Of a stretch of 64,000 nt of DNA, positions 40,349 through 49,133 are shown one piece after another (position 1 is the first letter of the stretch; each line of letters starts with the position of its first letter). This DNA is from Enterobacter asburiae. Its GTDB lineage: Bacteria; Pseudomonadota; Gammaproteobacteria; Enterobacterales; Enterobacteriaceae. The position numbers and the translations under genes are program-made. The stretch is from the NCBI RefSeq assembly GCF_007035645.1, contig NZ_AP019632.1, positions 1,674,001 through 1,738,000 of the forward strand, read 5' to 3'. The notes beneath the pieces were generated by a model, which was not told where the DNA came from, ran no database searches, and saw only the letters and a list, made by a program, of their open reading frames with translations.

Positions 40349-40927
40349 ATGAGCGAGAAAAGCATTGTTCAGGAAGCGCGTGACATACAGTTGGCCATGG
40401 AGCTGATTACACTGGGTGCTCGTTTACAAATGCTGGAAAGCGAGACTCAGCTGAGCCGTGGCCGTCTCATCAAACTGTACAAAGAGTTACGTGGTAGTCC
40501 CCCGCCGAAAGGCATGCTGCCGTTTTCTACCGACTGGTTTATGACGTGGGAGCAGAATATTCATGCTTCCATGTTCTGTAATGCCTGGCAGTATCTTCTC
40601 AAAACCGGTTTGTGTAGCGGCGTTGACGCCGTGATCAAAGCGTACAAACTTTACCTTGAACAATGCCCACAGCAGGAAGAAGGCCCTCTGCTGGCGCTGA
40701 CCCGCGCATGGACGCTGGTGCGTTTTGTTGAGAGCGGAATGCTTGAACTGTCGCGCTGCAACTGCTGCGACGGCAATTTTATTACCCATGCTCATCAACC
40801 TGCAGGCAGCTTCGCCTGTAGTTTATGTCAGCCTCCATCCCGCGCAGTAAAAAGACGTAAACTTTCCCGGGATGCTGCCGATATTATTCCACAACTGCTG
40901 GATGAACAGATCGAACAAGCTGTTTAA
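40349..40927 (+). CDS. flhC: Flagellar master regulator subunit FlhC
   Basis: FlhC (192 aa) carries most DNA contacts of FlhD4C2. The zinc site is visible as CNCCDGNF (about residues 137-144) and CSLC (about 157-160). The last part of the gene also contains a sigma-28 promoter that reads into motA (40858-40884). Confidence 0.96.
   Translation: MSEKSIVQEARDIQLAMELITLGARLQMLESETQLSRGRLIKLYKELRGSPPPKGMLPFSTDWFMTWEQNIHASMFCNAWQYLLKTGLCSGVDAVIKAYKLYLEQCPQQEEGPLLALTRAWTLVRFVESGMLELSRCNCCDGNFITHAHQPAGSFACSLCQPPSRAVKRRKLSRDAADIIPQLLDEQIEQAV
40858..40884 (+). promoter_or_regulatory. Sigma-28 promoter inside flhC, for MotR/motAB-cheAW
   Basis: TAAACTTT-N11-GCCGATAT: 14 of 16 consensus positions with exact spacing, located in the flhC coding sequence. 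In E. coli the motA promoter is also inside flhC. Predicted start near 40891. Confidence 0.88.
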
Positions 40928-40983
40928 CCCGAACGTGTGGGAAAGATTCCAGCAGCGGTAAGCAATTACCGCTGCTTTTTTTT
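40891..40983 (+). ncRNA. motR: Candidate MotR small RNA (motA leader)
   Basis: From the start expected for the flhC-internal sigma-28 promoter to the terminator hairpin after flhC, the transcript would be about 93 nt. E. coli MotR is a sigma-28-dependent, Hfq-binding RNA from the same place and of similar size, acting on flagellar timing. The T-rich 3' end fits Hfq binding. Ends are estimated, not measured. Confidence 0.65.
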
Positions 40984-40985
40984 AC
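40951..40985 (+). terminator. flhC/MotR terminator
   Basis: AGCAGCGGTAA-GCAA-TTACCGCTGCT followed by a T run. It ends flhDC transcripts and lies in the motA leader, so motA expression from the internal promoter needs partial read-through. Confidence 0.93.
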
Positions 40986-41050
40986 CCCGCAAACGGTAAA
41001 CGCTGCGAGCTGGACGTCCTTGCCATAGTCACTAGCGGAAGGATGATGTC

Positions 41051-41938
41051 GTGCTTATCTTATTAGGTTACCTGGTAGTTCTCGGTACAGTTTTCGGCGG
41101 TTACATGATGACCGGCGGGCACCTTGGAGCACTCTATCAACCGGCTGAACTTATTATCATCGGCGGTGCAGGGGTAGGGGCTTTTATCGTTGGTAACAAC
41201 GGTAAATCGATCAAGGGCACGCTGAAAGCGATTCCGTTGCTGTTCCGTCGCTCGAAATACACCAAAAGCATGTATATGGATCTGCTGGCACTGCTCTATC
41301 GCCTGATGGCGAAGTCGCGTCAGCAGGGCATGTTCTCGCTTGAACGGGATATTGAAAACCCGAAAGAGAGCGAAATTTTTGCCAGCTATCCGCGAATTCT
41401 TGCTGATGCCATGATGCTGGATTTCATCGTCGACTATCTGCGACTCATCATCAGCGGCAACATGAACACCTTCGAAATCGAAGCGCTGATGGACGAAGAG
41501 ATCGAAACCCACGAAAGCGAATCTGAAGTGCCGGCCAACAGCCTGGCGCTGGTCGGCGACTCGCTTCCGGCATTCGGTATCGTTGCCGCGGTAATGGGCG
41601 TGGTTCACGCCCTGGCCTCGGCAGACCGTCCGGCAGCCGAGCTGGGCGCGCTGATTGCCCACGCGATGGTGGGGACTTTCCTCGGTATTTTGCTGGCGTA
41701 CGGCTTCATCTCTCCGCTGGCGAGCGTTCTGCGCCAGAAGAGCGCGGAAACCACCAAAATGATGCAGTGCGTGAAGATCACGCTGCTCTCTAACCTCAAC
41801 GGTTACGCGCCACCGATCGCGGTTGAGTTTGGCCGTAAAACGCTTTACTCCAGCGAGCGTCCGTCGTTTATCGAGCTTGAAGAACACGTGCGTGCGGTGA
41901 AAAACCCAAACCAACAGACGACAACTGAGGACGCATGA
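41051..41938 (+). CDS. motA: Flagellar stator protein MotA
   Basis: MotA (295 aa) forms, with MotB, the proton channel of the stator that drives rotor rotation. Four membrane segments; the cytoplasmic loop has the charged region [20 protein letters not shown] (R90 and E98 contact FliG), and the prolines of [13 protein letters not shown] and of the fourth helix are kept. GTG start with AAGGATGATGTC upstream, as in E. coli. Overlaps motB by 4 bp. Confidence 0.96.
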   Translation: MLILLGYLVVLGTVFGGYMMTGGHLGALYQPAELIIIGGAGVGAFIVGNNGKSIKGTLKAIPLLFRRSKYTKSMYMDLLALLYRLMAKSRQQGMFSLERDIENPKESEIFASYPRILADAMMLDFIVDYLRLIISGNMNTFEIEALMDEEIETHESESEVPANSLALVGDSLPAFGIVAAVMGVVHALASADRPAAELGALIAHAMVGTFLGILLAYGFISPLASVLRQKSAETTKMMQCVKITLLSNLNGYAPPIAVEFGRKTLYSSERPSFIELEEHVRAVKNPNQQTTTEDA

Positions 41939-42864
41939 AAAACCAGTCCCATCCGATCGTCATCGTAAAAAAACGCAAGCACAAGGGCGGCGGGCATGGC
42001 GCACACGGCTCGTGGAAAATTGCGTACGCCGACTTTATGACCGCAATGATGGCGTTCTTTCTGGTGATGTGGCTGATCTCCATCTCCAGCCCAAAAGAAC
42101 TGATCCAGATTGCCGAATATTTCCGTACGCCGCTGGCAACGGCGGTGGCCGGTGGGCCGCGTATCTCTAACAGCGAAAGCCCGATCCCGGGCGGCGGCGA
42201 TGATTACACCCAGCAGAAGGGTGAGGTGAAAAAAGAGCCGAACATCGACGAGCTGAAAAGAAAGATGGAGCAGGCGCGTCTGAAGAAACTGCGGGGCGAT
42301 CTCGATCAGCTGATTGAAGCGGATCCGAAGCTGCGCGCGCTGCGCCCGCATCTGAAGATCGACCTGGTGCAGGAAGGGCTGCGTATTCAGATTATCGACA
42401 GCCAGAACCGCCCAATGTTTAAAACCGGGAGTGCGGAAGTCGAACCGTACATGCGCGATATTCTGCGTGCCATTGCACCGGTGCTGAACGGCATTCCTAA
42501 CCGAATCAGCCTGTCAGGACACACGGATGATTTCCCGTACGCCAGTGGGGAGAAGGGATACAGCAACTGGGAGCTTTCTGCCGATCGTGCCAACGCCTCG
42601 CGTCGCGAGCTGGTGGTAGGTGGGCTTGATGATGGCAAGGTACTGCGCGTAGTCGGCATGGCCGCAACCATGCGCGTTTCCGACCGCGGGCCGGATGATG
42701 CCATCAACCGTCGTATCAGTCTTTTAGTGCTGAACCAGCAGGCGGAGCAGGCCATCCTGCATGAAAACGCCGAAAGTCAGAATGAGTCACTGGACGATTT
42801 AAAACAGCCTGGGGCCGTTCCTTCGGCTGCCGTTCCAACATCGCCACCAGCCAATCCGAGGTGA
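41935..42864 (+). CDS. motB: Flagellar stator protein MotB
   Basis: MotB (309 aa) anchors the stator to peptidoglycan. One membrane helix with the proton-carrying Asp at residue 33 ([17 protein letters not shown]), the plug region near 55-65, and a C-terminal OmpA-like domain (about 150-270; [34 protein letters not shown]) that binds peptidoglycan. Four nt separate it from cheA. Confidence 0.96.
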   Translation: MKNQSHPIVIVKKRKHKGGGHGAHGSWKIAYADFMTAMMAFFLVMWLISISSPKELIQIAEYFRTPLATAVAGGPRISNSESPIPGGGDDYTQQKGEVKKEPNIDELKRKMEQARLKKLRGDLDQLIEADPKLRALRPHLKIDLVQEGLRIQIIDSQNRPMFKTGSAEVEPYMRDILRAIAPVLNGIPNRISLSGHTDDFPYASGEKGYSNWELSADRANASRRELVVGGLDDGKVLRVVGMAATMRVSDRGPDDAINRRISLLVLNQQAEQAILHENAESQNESLDDLKQPGAVPSAAVPTSPPANPR

Positions 42865-42868
42865 TAGC

Positions 42869-44905
42869 GTGAGCATGGATATTAGCGATTTTTACCAGAC
42901 ATTCTTTGATGAAGCCGACGAATTGTTGGCCGATATGGAGCAACACTTGCTCGATTTGGTGCCCGAAGCACCGGACTCCGAGCAGCTCAATGCCATCTTC
43001 CGTGCGGCGCACTCTATTAAAGGCGGAGCCGGAACGTTTGGATTTACCATCCTGCAGGAAACGACCCATTTAATGGAAAACCTGCTTGATGAAGCACGAC
43101 GCGGTGAGATGCAGCTCAATACCGACATTATCAACCTGTTTTTGGAAACCAAAGATATTATGCAGGAACAGCTCGACGCCTATAAAAGTTCGGCAGAGCC
43201 TGATGCCGCCAGCTTTGAATACATCTGCAATGCGCTGCGCCAGCTCGCCCTGGAAGCAAAAGGTGAAGTCGCTGCAGCCGTTGTCCCTGCGGCGAAACTG
43301 AGCGTTGTCGATGCGGTTGCTGCCGACGAGGCCGCGCCAGCCGCTGCACAATCGGGCAAACTGCGCGTTGTGCTGTCACGTCTCAAAGAGAATGAAGTTA
43401 ACCTGCTGGAAGAAGAGCTGGGTAACCTGGCGAAGTTAAGCAACGTGGTAAAAGGCAAAGACAGCCTTGCCGCGACGCTTGATGACGGTATTGGCCAGGA
43501 CGATATCGTCGCGGTGCTGTGCTTTGTGATTGAAGCTGACCAGATCGCCTTCGAAACCGAAACGGCTGCGGTTGACGCCCCTGTGGCAGTGGAAGAGGTG
43601 GCCGTTGTCGCTCAGGCCGCCGCACCGGCTGTGGCTCCTGCGGCTCCGGCGCTGAAGGCAGTGCCAAAAGAGGCCGCAGCACCTGGCCGCGGTGAGAAAC
43701 CTGCCGCGCGCTCCAGCGAGTCAACCAGCATCCGCGTTGCGGTTGAGAAGGTCGACCAGCTGATTAACCTGGTGGGCGAACTGGTGATCACCCAGTCGAT
43801 GCTTGCTCAGCGTTCTAACGAACTGGACCCGGTTACGCACGGCGATCTGATCACCAGCATGGGTCAGCTGCAGCGTAACGCCCGCGACCTGCAGGAATCG
43901 GTCATGTCCATCCGTATGATGCCGATGGAATATGTCTTCAGCCGCTTCCCGCGTCTGGTTCGCGACCTTGCCAGCAAGCTGAATAAACAGATTGAACTGA
44001 CCCTGATGGGCAGCTCAACCGAACTGGATAAGAGCCTGATCGAGCGCATTATCGACCCGTTAACGCACCTGGTGCGTAACAGCCTCGACCACGGTATTGA
44101 ACTGCCGGAAAACCGCATCGCCGCCGGAAAATCGCCGGTCGGCAACCTGATCCTCTCTGCGGAACACCAGGGCGGGAACATCTGCATCGAAGTGACCGAT
44201 GACGGCGCGGGTCTTAACCGCGAGCGCATCCTGGCAAAAGCGATTTCGCAGGGGATGGCGGTCAATGAAAACATGACCGATGAAGAAGTGGGCATGCTGA
44301 TCTTCGCGCCGGGCTTCTCTACCGCGGAGCAGGTGACCGACGTGTCCGGACGCGGTGTGGGCATGGACGTGGTGAAACGTAACATCCAGGAGATGGGCGG
44401 CCACGTTGAGATCCAGTCTAAACAGGGTTCCGGCACCACCATTCGCATCCTGCTGCCGCTGACGCTGGCGATCCTCGACGGCATGTCAGTCAAAGTGGCG
44501 GACGAAGTCTTTATCCTGCCGCTGAACGCCGTAATGGAATCCCTGCAGCCGCGTGAAGAAGATCTGCATCCGCTGGCGGGCGGCGAGCGCGTCCTAGAAG
44601 TGCGCGGTGAGTACCTGCCGCTGGTTGAGCTGTGGAAAGTGTTCGAAGTGGACGGGGCGAAGACAGAGGCCACGCAGGGCATCGTTGTGATCCTGCAAAG
44701 CGCGGGCCGTCGCTACGCGCTGCTGGTCGATCAGCTGATTGGTCAGCACCAGGTGGTAGTGAAGAACCTCGAAAGCAACTACCGCAAAGTGCCGGGTATT
44801 TCTGCCGCCACCATTCTGGGTGATGGTAGCGTGGCGCTGATCGTCGATGTGTCGGCGCTTCAGGGATTAAATCGTGAACAACGTGTGGCGTACACAGCCG
44901 CCTGA
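42869..44905 (+). CDS. cheA: Chemotaxis histidine kinase CheA
   Basis: CheA (678 aa) receives receptor signals and phosphorylates CheY and CheB. P1 with phospho-acceptor H48 ([16 protein letters not shown]), P2 (CheY/CheB docking, about 160-225), P3 dimer helices, P4 kinase ([33 protein letters not shown]), and P5 CheW-like. It is about 24 aa longer than E. coli CheA because both linkers around P2 are Ala/Val/Pro-rich and expanded. GTG start; the internal ATG for the short form CheA-S (Met98, base 43160) is kept. Confidence 0.96.
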   Translation: MSMDISDFYQTFFDEADELLADMEQHLLDLVPEAPDSEQLNAIFRAAHSIKGGAGTFGFTILQETTHLMENLLDEARRGEMQLNTDIINLFLETKDIMQEQLDAYKSSAEPDAASFEYICNALRQLALEAKGEVAAAVVPAAKLSVVDAVAADEAAPAAAQSGKLRVVLSRLKENEVNLLEEELGNLAKLSNVVKGKDSLAATLDDGIGQDDIVAVLCFVIEADQIAFETETAAVDAPVAVEEVAVVAQAAAPAVAPAAPALKAVPKEAAAPGRGEKPAARSSESTSIRVAVEKVDQLINLVGELVITQSMLAQRSNELDPVTHGDLITSMGQLQRNARDLQESVMSIRMMPMEYVFSRFPRLVRDLASKLNKQIELTLMGSSTELDKSLIERIIDPLTHLVRNSLDHGIELPENRIAAGKSPVGNLILSAEHQGGNICIEVTDDGAGLNRERILAKAISQGMAVNENMTDEEVGMLIFAPGFSTAEQVTDVSGRGVGMDVVKRNIQEMGGHVEIQSKQGSGTTIRILLPLTLAILDGMSVKVADEVFILPLNAVMESLQPREEDLHPLAGGERVLEVRGEYLPLVELWKVFEVDGAKTEATQGIVVILQSAGRRYALLVDQLIGQHQVVVKNLESNYRKVPGISAATILGDGSVALIVDVSALQGLNREQRVAYTAA

Positions 44906-44924
44906 TTAAGTAGAAGGTAATAAC

Positions 44925-45428
44925 ATGACCGGTATGAGTAATGTAACGAAACTGGCGGGCGAGCCATCAGGGCAGGAATTCCTGGTATTCACTTTAGGCG
45001 ATGAGGAGTACGGCATCGATATCCTGAAAGTGCAGGAAATCCGTGGTTACGACCAGGTTACCCGCATCGCTAACACGCCTGCTTTTATTAAAGGTGTCAC
45101 CAACCTGCGTGGCGTCATTGTGCCAATCGTGGACCTGCGCGTGAAGTTCAGCCAGGGCGACGTTGATTACGACGACAACACCGTGGTGATCGTTCTGAAT
45201 CTGGGGCAGCGCGTGGTAGGTATCGTGGTGGACGGCGTATCTGATGTGCTTTCCCTGACCTCTGACCAAATTCGTCCTGCGCCGGAGTTTGCGGTCACGC
45301 TGTCGACCGAATACCTGACCGGCCTGGGCGCGCTCGGCGAGCGTATGCTGATTCTGGTGAACATCGAGAAGCTGCTGAACAGCGATGAGATGGCGCTGCT
45401 GGATATCGCCGCGAGTCACGTAGCGTAG
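44925..45428 (+). CDS. cheW: Chemotaxis coupling protein CheW
   Basis: CheW (167 aa, E. coli length) links receptors to CheA in the polar arrays. Nearly identical to E. coli throughout ([40 protein letters not shown]). Last gene of motAB-cheAW. It is followed by a strong terminator, and in this genome not by tar but by the convergent DAACS gene. Confidence 0.97.
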   Translation: MTGMSNVTKLAGEPSGQEFLVFTLGDEEYGIDILKVQEIRGYDQVTRIANTPAFIKGVTNLRGVIVPIVDLRVKFSQGDVDYDDNTVVIVLNLGQRVVGIVVDGVSDVLSLTSDQIRPAPEFAVTLSTEYLTGLGALGERMLILVNIEKLLNSDEMALLDIAASHVA

Positions 45429-45436
45429 GTAAATGC

Positions 45437-45464
45437 AAAACGGCAACCCAGGTTGCCGTTTTTT
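45437..45464 (+). terminator. cheW terminator
   Basis: AAAACGGCAACC-CA-GGTTGCCGTTTT plus T run, 8 nt after the stop. The stem is the same as that of the yedD terminator at 2716-2741. Confidence 0.93.
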
Positions 45465-45474
45465 GTGTTTGCTT

Positions 45475-45520
45475 CCTCTCCCTGTGGGAGAGGGCAGGGG
45501 TGAGGGCATCAGGCCTCACC
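45475..45520. repeat. REP-like palindromic element, copy 2
   Basis: CCTCTCCC-TGT-GGGAGAGG then GGGGTGAGGGCATCAGGCC, nearly identical to 2752-2797 and at the same distance from an identical terminator stem. Lies between convergent cheW and the DAACS gene. Confidence 0.8.
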
Positions 45521-45532
45521 CTTTTTTTCACC

Positions 45533-46798
45533 TTACGCTTCCTGCTTTACCAGCTCAGCTTCAGCTTCCGCTTCCCGCGCGCCTTCATTCTGTGACAGCA
45601 TCGCGGTCGCAATACCATTGCCCAGCACGTTAATTGCGGAACGGCCCATGTCCAGGAAGTGGTCGATCCCCATCAGCAGCAGAATACCCGCCACCGGAAT
45701 ATTAAAGCTCGGAATGGTTGCTGCCAGCACCACCAGTGAAGAACGCGGTACGCCGGCAATCCCTTTCGACGCCAGCATCAGGGTCAGCATCAGCACCGTC
45801 ACTTCAGAGAAGCTCAGGTGAATGTTGTACGCCTGAGCGATAAACATCGAGGCGAAAGAGCAGTACACCATCGAACCCACCAGGTTGAACGAGTAGCCAA
45901 TCGGCAGAACGAAAGAGGCGATGTTGCGCGAGCAGCCGAAGCGCTCCAGCTGTTCCAGCGTTTTCGGGTAGGCGGCTTCAGAGCTGCTGGTGGTAAAGGC
46001 CACCAGGACCGGATCTTTCAGCATGCTGACCAGGCGAAACACCTCTTTTTTCAGCACCATGTAGCCCACGGCCAGCAGCACCATGCAGGTAAGAAGAATG
46101 GCAACATAGTAGCCGCCAATAAAGGAGGCGTAGTTCAGCAGAATGCCCAGACCCTGCGTGGCAATGACGGATGAAATCGCCGCGAAAATGGCCAGCGGAG
46201 CAACGTACATCACGTAACCCGTTACCTTCAGCATGATATGGGAAACCACATCCAGCGCGGCCACCAGCGGCGCGTTGAATTTCTGCCCCAGCGACGCGCC
46301 GCCGATGCCGAAGAACATTGAGAACACCACAATCTGCAGGATCTCATTGTTCGACATCGCCCCCGCGATACTGGTCGGAATGGTGTGTGACAGGAACGCT
46401 TTCAGCGTCATGCCGCCAACGGCCAGGCCGGTATCCACCGCTTCTGTCGGAACCGTCAGGTTCAGACCGCTTCCCGGATGCTCCAGCGTGACGATGAACA
46501 GGCCAACCAGAATAGAGAGCACGGATGAGCTGATAAACCACACCATCGCTTTGCCGCCAACGCGGCCAATAGTGGAGGTTTCGCCCAGCTTCATAATGCC
46601 GACGGTGAGCGTGCTGAAGACCAAGGGTGCAATGACCATTTTGATCAGACGGAGGAAAATATCGGTCAGAAGGGTAATATTATCCGACCAGGCTTTGATG
46701 GCATCCGCAGATGCGTACTCATGAATTGCTGCCCCTGAAAGAATACCCGCCAGCATGAATATCACGATGAAGAGTGTGAGTTTGTTTGCACTTGCCAC
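45533..46798 (-). CDS. Dicarboxylate/amino acid:cation symporter (DAACS family)
   Basis: A 421-aa inner-membrane carrier of the GltP/DctA superfamily with about eight membrane helices plus re-entrant loops. Family motifs: LIKMVIAPLVFSTLTVGI, AFTTSSSEAAYPKTLEQLER (serine-rich hairpin), PIGYSFNLVGSMVYCS (TM7), SKGIAGVPRSSLVVLAA and DHFLDMGRSAINVLGNGIAT (TM8). It is not a close match to E. coli GltP, so the substrate (glutamate/aspartate or C4-dicarboxylate) is open. The frame extends 33 codons upstream; the GTG at 46798 with AGAGGG before it gives the usual start in SANKLTLFIVIF. Accessory relative to E. coli. Confidence 0.87.
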   Translation of the reverse strand: MASANKLTLFIVIFMLAGILSGAAIHEYASADAIKAWSDNITLLTDIFLRLIKMVIAPLVFSTLTVGIMKLGETSTIGRVGGKAMVWFISSSVLSILVGLFIVTLEHPGSGLNLTVPTEAVDTGLAVGGMTLKAFLSHTIPTSIAGAMSNNEILQIVVFSMFFGIGGASLGQKFNAPLVAALDVVSHIMLKVTGYVMYVAPLAIFAAISSVIATQGLGILLNYASFIGGYYVAILLTCMVLLAVGYMVLKKEVFRLVSMLKDPVLVAFTTSSSEAAYPKTLEQLERFGCSRNIASFVLPIGYSFNLVGSMVYCSFASMFIAQAYNIHLSFSEVTVLMLTLMLASKGIAGVPRSSLVVLAATIPSFNIPVAGILLLMGIDHFLDMGRSAINVLGNGIATAMLSQNEGAREAEAEAELVKQEA

Positions 46799-47227
46799 GA
46801 AAAAAGACCCTCTATGCGCTTCAGATGTAGCCCGCGTCGATACATATAAATTTTTTATTACGATGCGGGAAATTATTCGGCACATAAATTGACGCAAAGT
46901 GTAGGGGGATACAACTCCTTTTTAATTTTTATTAATTTTGTTGTTAATGCGCTGACGATATATTGTGATCGTCGTCACACTTTAATGGATATATTCTCCC
47001 CGGATAGAATGAAATTGTTGCCTGAATTAATTTAACTTGCTGTTATTTATAATAAAGTTGAGTCAATAAGACATATGCCTTATGCGTTAACGGGCTGGTG
47101 GTCGAAGCGATATCCATAAACTAAATTCTCAATAACCCCCTCAGAGGAACGTTAAGCGGGGCTAACATCTTGAACGACAAAAATAAAATGTGGCAAGGGA
47201 ACGGAGACGTCTTCTGGAGGGTGGTAA
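46799..47227. promoter_or_regulatory. 429-bp divergent region between the DAACS gene and the Csu-like operon
   Basis: AT-rich and without a convincing gene. It has a perfect CRP palindrome at 46964-46979 placed so that it could serve either side; TAGAAT at 47005-47010 is a possible -10 for the fimbrial operon. Confidence 0.6.
46964..46979. promoter_or_regulatory. Perfect CRP site between the DAACS and Csu-like genes
   Basis: TGTGATCGTCGTCACA, a perfect TGTGA-N6-TCACA palindrome, about 170 bp upstream of the DAACS start and 250 bp upstream of the first fimbrial gene. Confidence 0.8.
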
Positions 47228-47800
47228 ATGAAAAGAAAACTTCTTTTGATCTGCGCAGGCACCTTACTGGCTGCGACAACGGCCCATCAGGCGCTGGCCG
47301 TCACCAGCAGCGGCACCATCGGTGCAACGCTGACGCTGACAAACGGGTGTCTGATAAACGGCTCGCCCGCACAAAGTGGTATTAACTTCGGTACGCTCGA
47401 TTTCGGTACCCATCCGGCAACCTTTTCCACGCTTACGACGCAGCTGAGCGGCGCCAGCGGCGGAAACACCTTCACCATTCAATGTACGACCGCCAGCTAT
47501 ACGGTCGCGATCACCGGTAATACCCACTCCACCGCGCCCGGCTCGGTTGTCGGTTCGCCGGGCACGCCTGAACGCTATCTGGTGAATACGGCCAACGCGG
47601 CACAGGGCGTGGCTTACAGCCTGTACAGCGACAGCGGGTTTAACACCGTGATTGCCAATAACGCCGCGCTGCCGATCGCGTCTACGGCCGGAGGGGTGGA
47701 CAGTTACACCCTCTACGGACGGATTACCGGCGGCGGTAACAGCGTGACGGTCGTTCCGGGAACCTACACCGACACGATTAACGTCAGCGTCACCTACTAG
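47228..47800 (+). CDS. Spore-coat-U domain pilin, probable major subunit of a Csu-like fimbria
   Basis: A 190-aa secreted pilin: signal peptide (about residues 1-24, ending QALA), then a spore-coat protein U (SCPU) domain. Features: CLINGSPAQSGINFGTLDFG, paired Cys (CLI and IQC), YSLYSDSGF, and the C-terminal donor-strand pattern GTYTDTINVSVTY. GGAGGGTGG lies just before the ATG. First gene of an archaic (Csu-type) chaperone-usher operon: pilin, pilin, chaperone, usher, two-domain SCPU protein. Confidence 0.85.
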   Translation: MKRKLLLICAGTLLAATTAHQALAVTSSGTIGATLTLTNGCLINGSPAQSGINFGTLDFGTHPATFSTLTTQLSGASGGNTFTIQCTTASYTVAITGNTHSTAPGSVVGSPGTPERYLVNTANAAQGVAYSLYSDSGFNTVIANNAALPIASTAGGVDSYTLYGRITGGGNSVTVVPGTYTDTINVSVTY

Positions 47801-47812
47801 TCCCAAACCGCC

Positions 47813-48361
47813 ATGAAGGCATCTCTCACAGGTCTGCGCAAACGCGCAGAGGGACGCGTGCAGCCTTTTTTCGCGCTGATCGTCGGATTGCTCACGATGC
47901 CCACGGCGGATGCGGTGACATCCCAGTCGTTTAAGGTCAGCGCGACGATCGTACCGGGATGCGCGGTGGCCACCGGTAGCGGAGGGCTTCTCGGTACGCT
48001 GGATTTTGGCAGCCATAACGGCGTTGAGAGCGCGCCGGTGAGCACCAGCTTTGTACCGAACGGGGCGTTGTCTATTGCCTGTACGCCAGGCGTGGCGCTG
48101 AGCATGAGCATTAATGGCGGTCAAAATTATTCATCCGTTCGCCGCATGAAGCGCGCGAACGGCGTCGATATGGTGCCATACCGGCTCTACAGCAGCAGCT
48201 CGCTGGCCGCGAACAGCGAAATTGGCGTCAACCAGGCGATAGCGGTGACCTATACCAACAGCAATAACATCGCGCTGCCGCTTTTTGGCGTGGCGCTATT
48301 GACCGGGTTTAGCCCGGCGGGAACCTATTCCGATCAGCTCACCGTGACCTTGTCATGGTAA
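47813..48361 (+). CDS. Spore-coat-U domain minor pilin
   Basis: A 182-aa SCPU protein with an Arg-rich n-region and signal peptide (about residues 1-34, ending ADA). Shares the pattern CAVATGSGGLLGTLDFG, IACTPG, a RRMKRANG turn, YRLYSSSSL and GTYSDQLTVTLSW with the first pilin, so it should occupy the fimbrial stalk or adaptor position. Starts 12 nt after the first pilin. Confidence 0.82.
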   Translation: MKASLTGLRKRAEGRVQPFFALIVGLLTMPTADAVTSQSFKVSATIVPGCAVATGSGGLLGTLDFGSHNGVESAPVSTSFVPNGALSIACTPGVALSMSINGGQNYSSVRRMKRANGVDMVPYRLYSSSSLAANSEIGVNQAIAVTYTNSNNIALPLFGVALLTGFSPAGTYSDQLTVTLSW

Positions 48362-48377
48362 TAAAGGGAGAGTGTTG

Positions 48378-49133
48378 ATGAAGCCATTTTTCAGACCGGT
48401 TTGTCTGGCGGGCGCGTTGGGAATGGCGGTTGCTGGCCAGGCGCAGGCGGCGGCCACCATCCTGCTCTGGCCCATCGATCCCTGGCTTGCTGCAGACGCC
48501 AACGCCACGGAACTGTGGATCCAGAACCAGGGAAATAGTGCCACGACGATGCAGGTCCGCATTGTGCGCTGGAAGCAGGAGGACGGACACGAGCGCTATA
48601 CCGCGCAGCAGGACGTGGTCGCCAGCCCGCCCATCGTCACGATTGGCACAGGCAGCAAGCAGCTTATTCGCCTTATCAAACAGGCTTCGGTTCCCGCTGG
48701 GGTCGAACAGGCCTATCGCATTATCGTCGATGAAATTCCCCAGCCAGATGCCAAAGCCGAACCCGCCATCGGCCTGAAATTGCAGATGCGTTACTCCATC
48801 CCTCTGTTCGTATATGGACAGGGGATCCCGACCATCAAAGAGGGCGCGCATCACGCGCTGGCGGAGACCCAAAACCTGAGCTGGCGGGTGACGCAGGCGG
48901 AGGGGAAGCCTGCGCTGGAGGTCAAAAATCGGGGTGATGTTCACGTCAGGCTGAGCCAGGTGGCGCTGGAGCAGGGCGGTCAGAAACGCACGGTGGCGGA
49001 GGGATTGCTGGGTTACGTCCTGCCGGGCAGCACCCGCAGCTGGCCTATACCCGCTGGCATTCGTCAGCCAGAGCGGATCAGCGCGCAGATTAATGCCAGG
49101 GACGAACAATGGCAGTCGACGCCCGTCAACTGA
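48378..49133 (+). CDS. Periplasmic pilus chaperone of the Csu-like system
   Basis: A 251-aa PapD/FimC-type chaperone with signal peptide (about residues 1-25). It folds as two Ig domains and caps pilins before the usher. Recognisable parts: ATELWIQNQGNSATTMQVRI, TIGTGSKQLIRLIK, EQAYRIIVDEIP (conserved YRI-DE pattern) and LQMRYSIPLFV. GGAG is 8 nt before the ATG at 48378; an in-frame GTG two codons earlier is less likely. The usher start overlaps its end by 25 bp. Confidence 0.88.
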   Translation: MKPFFRPVCLAGALGMAVAGQAQAAATILLWPIDPWLAADANATELWIQNQGNSATTMQVRIVRWKQEDGHERYTAQQDVVASPPIVTIGTGSKQLIRLIKQASVPAGVEQAYRIIVDEIPQPDAKAEPAIGLKLQMRYSIPLFVYGQGIPTIKEGAHHALAETQNLSWRVTQAEGKPALEVKNRGDVHVRLSQVALEQGGQKRTVAEGLLGYVLPGSTRSWPIPAGIRQPERISAQINARDEQWQSTPVN

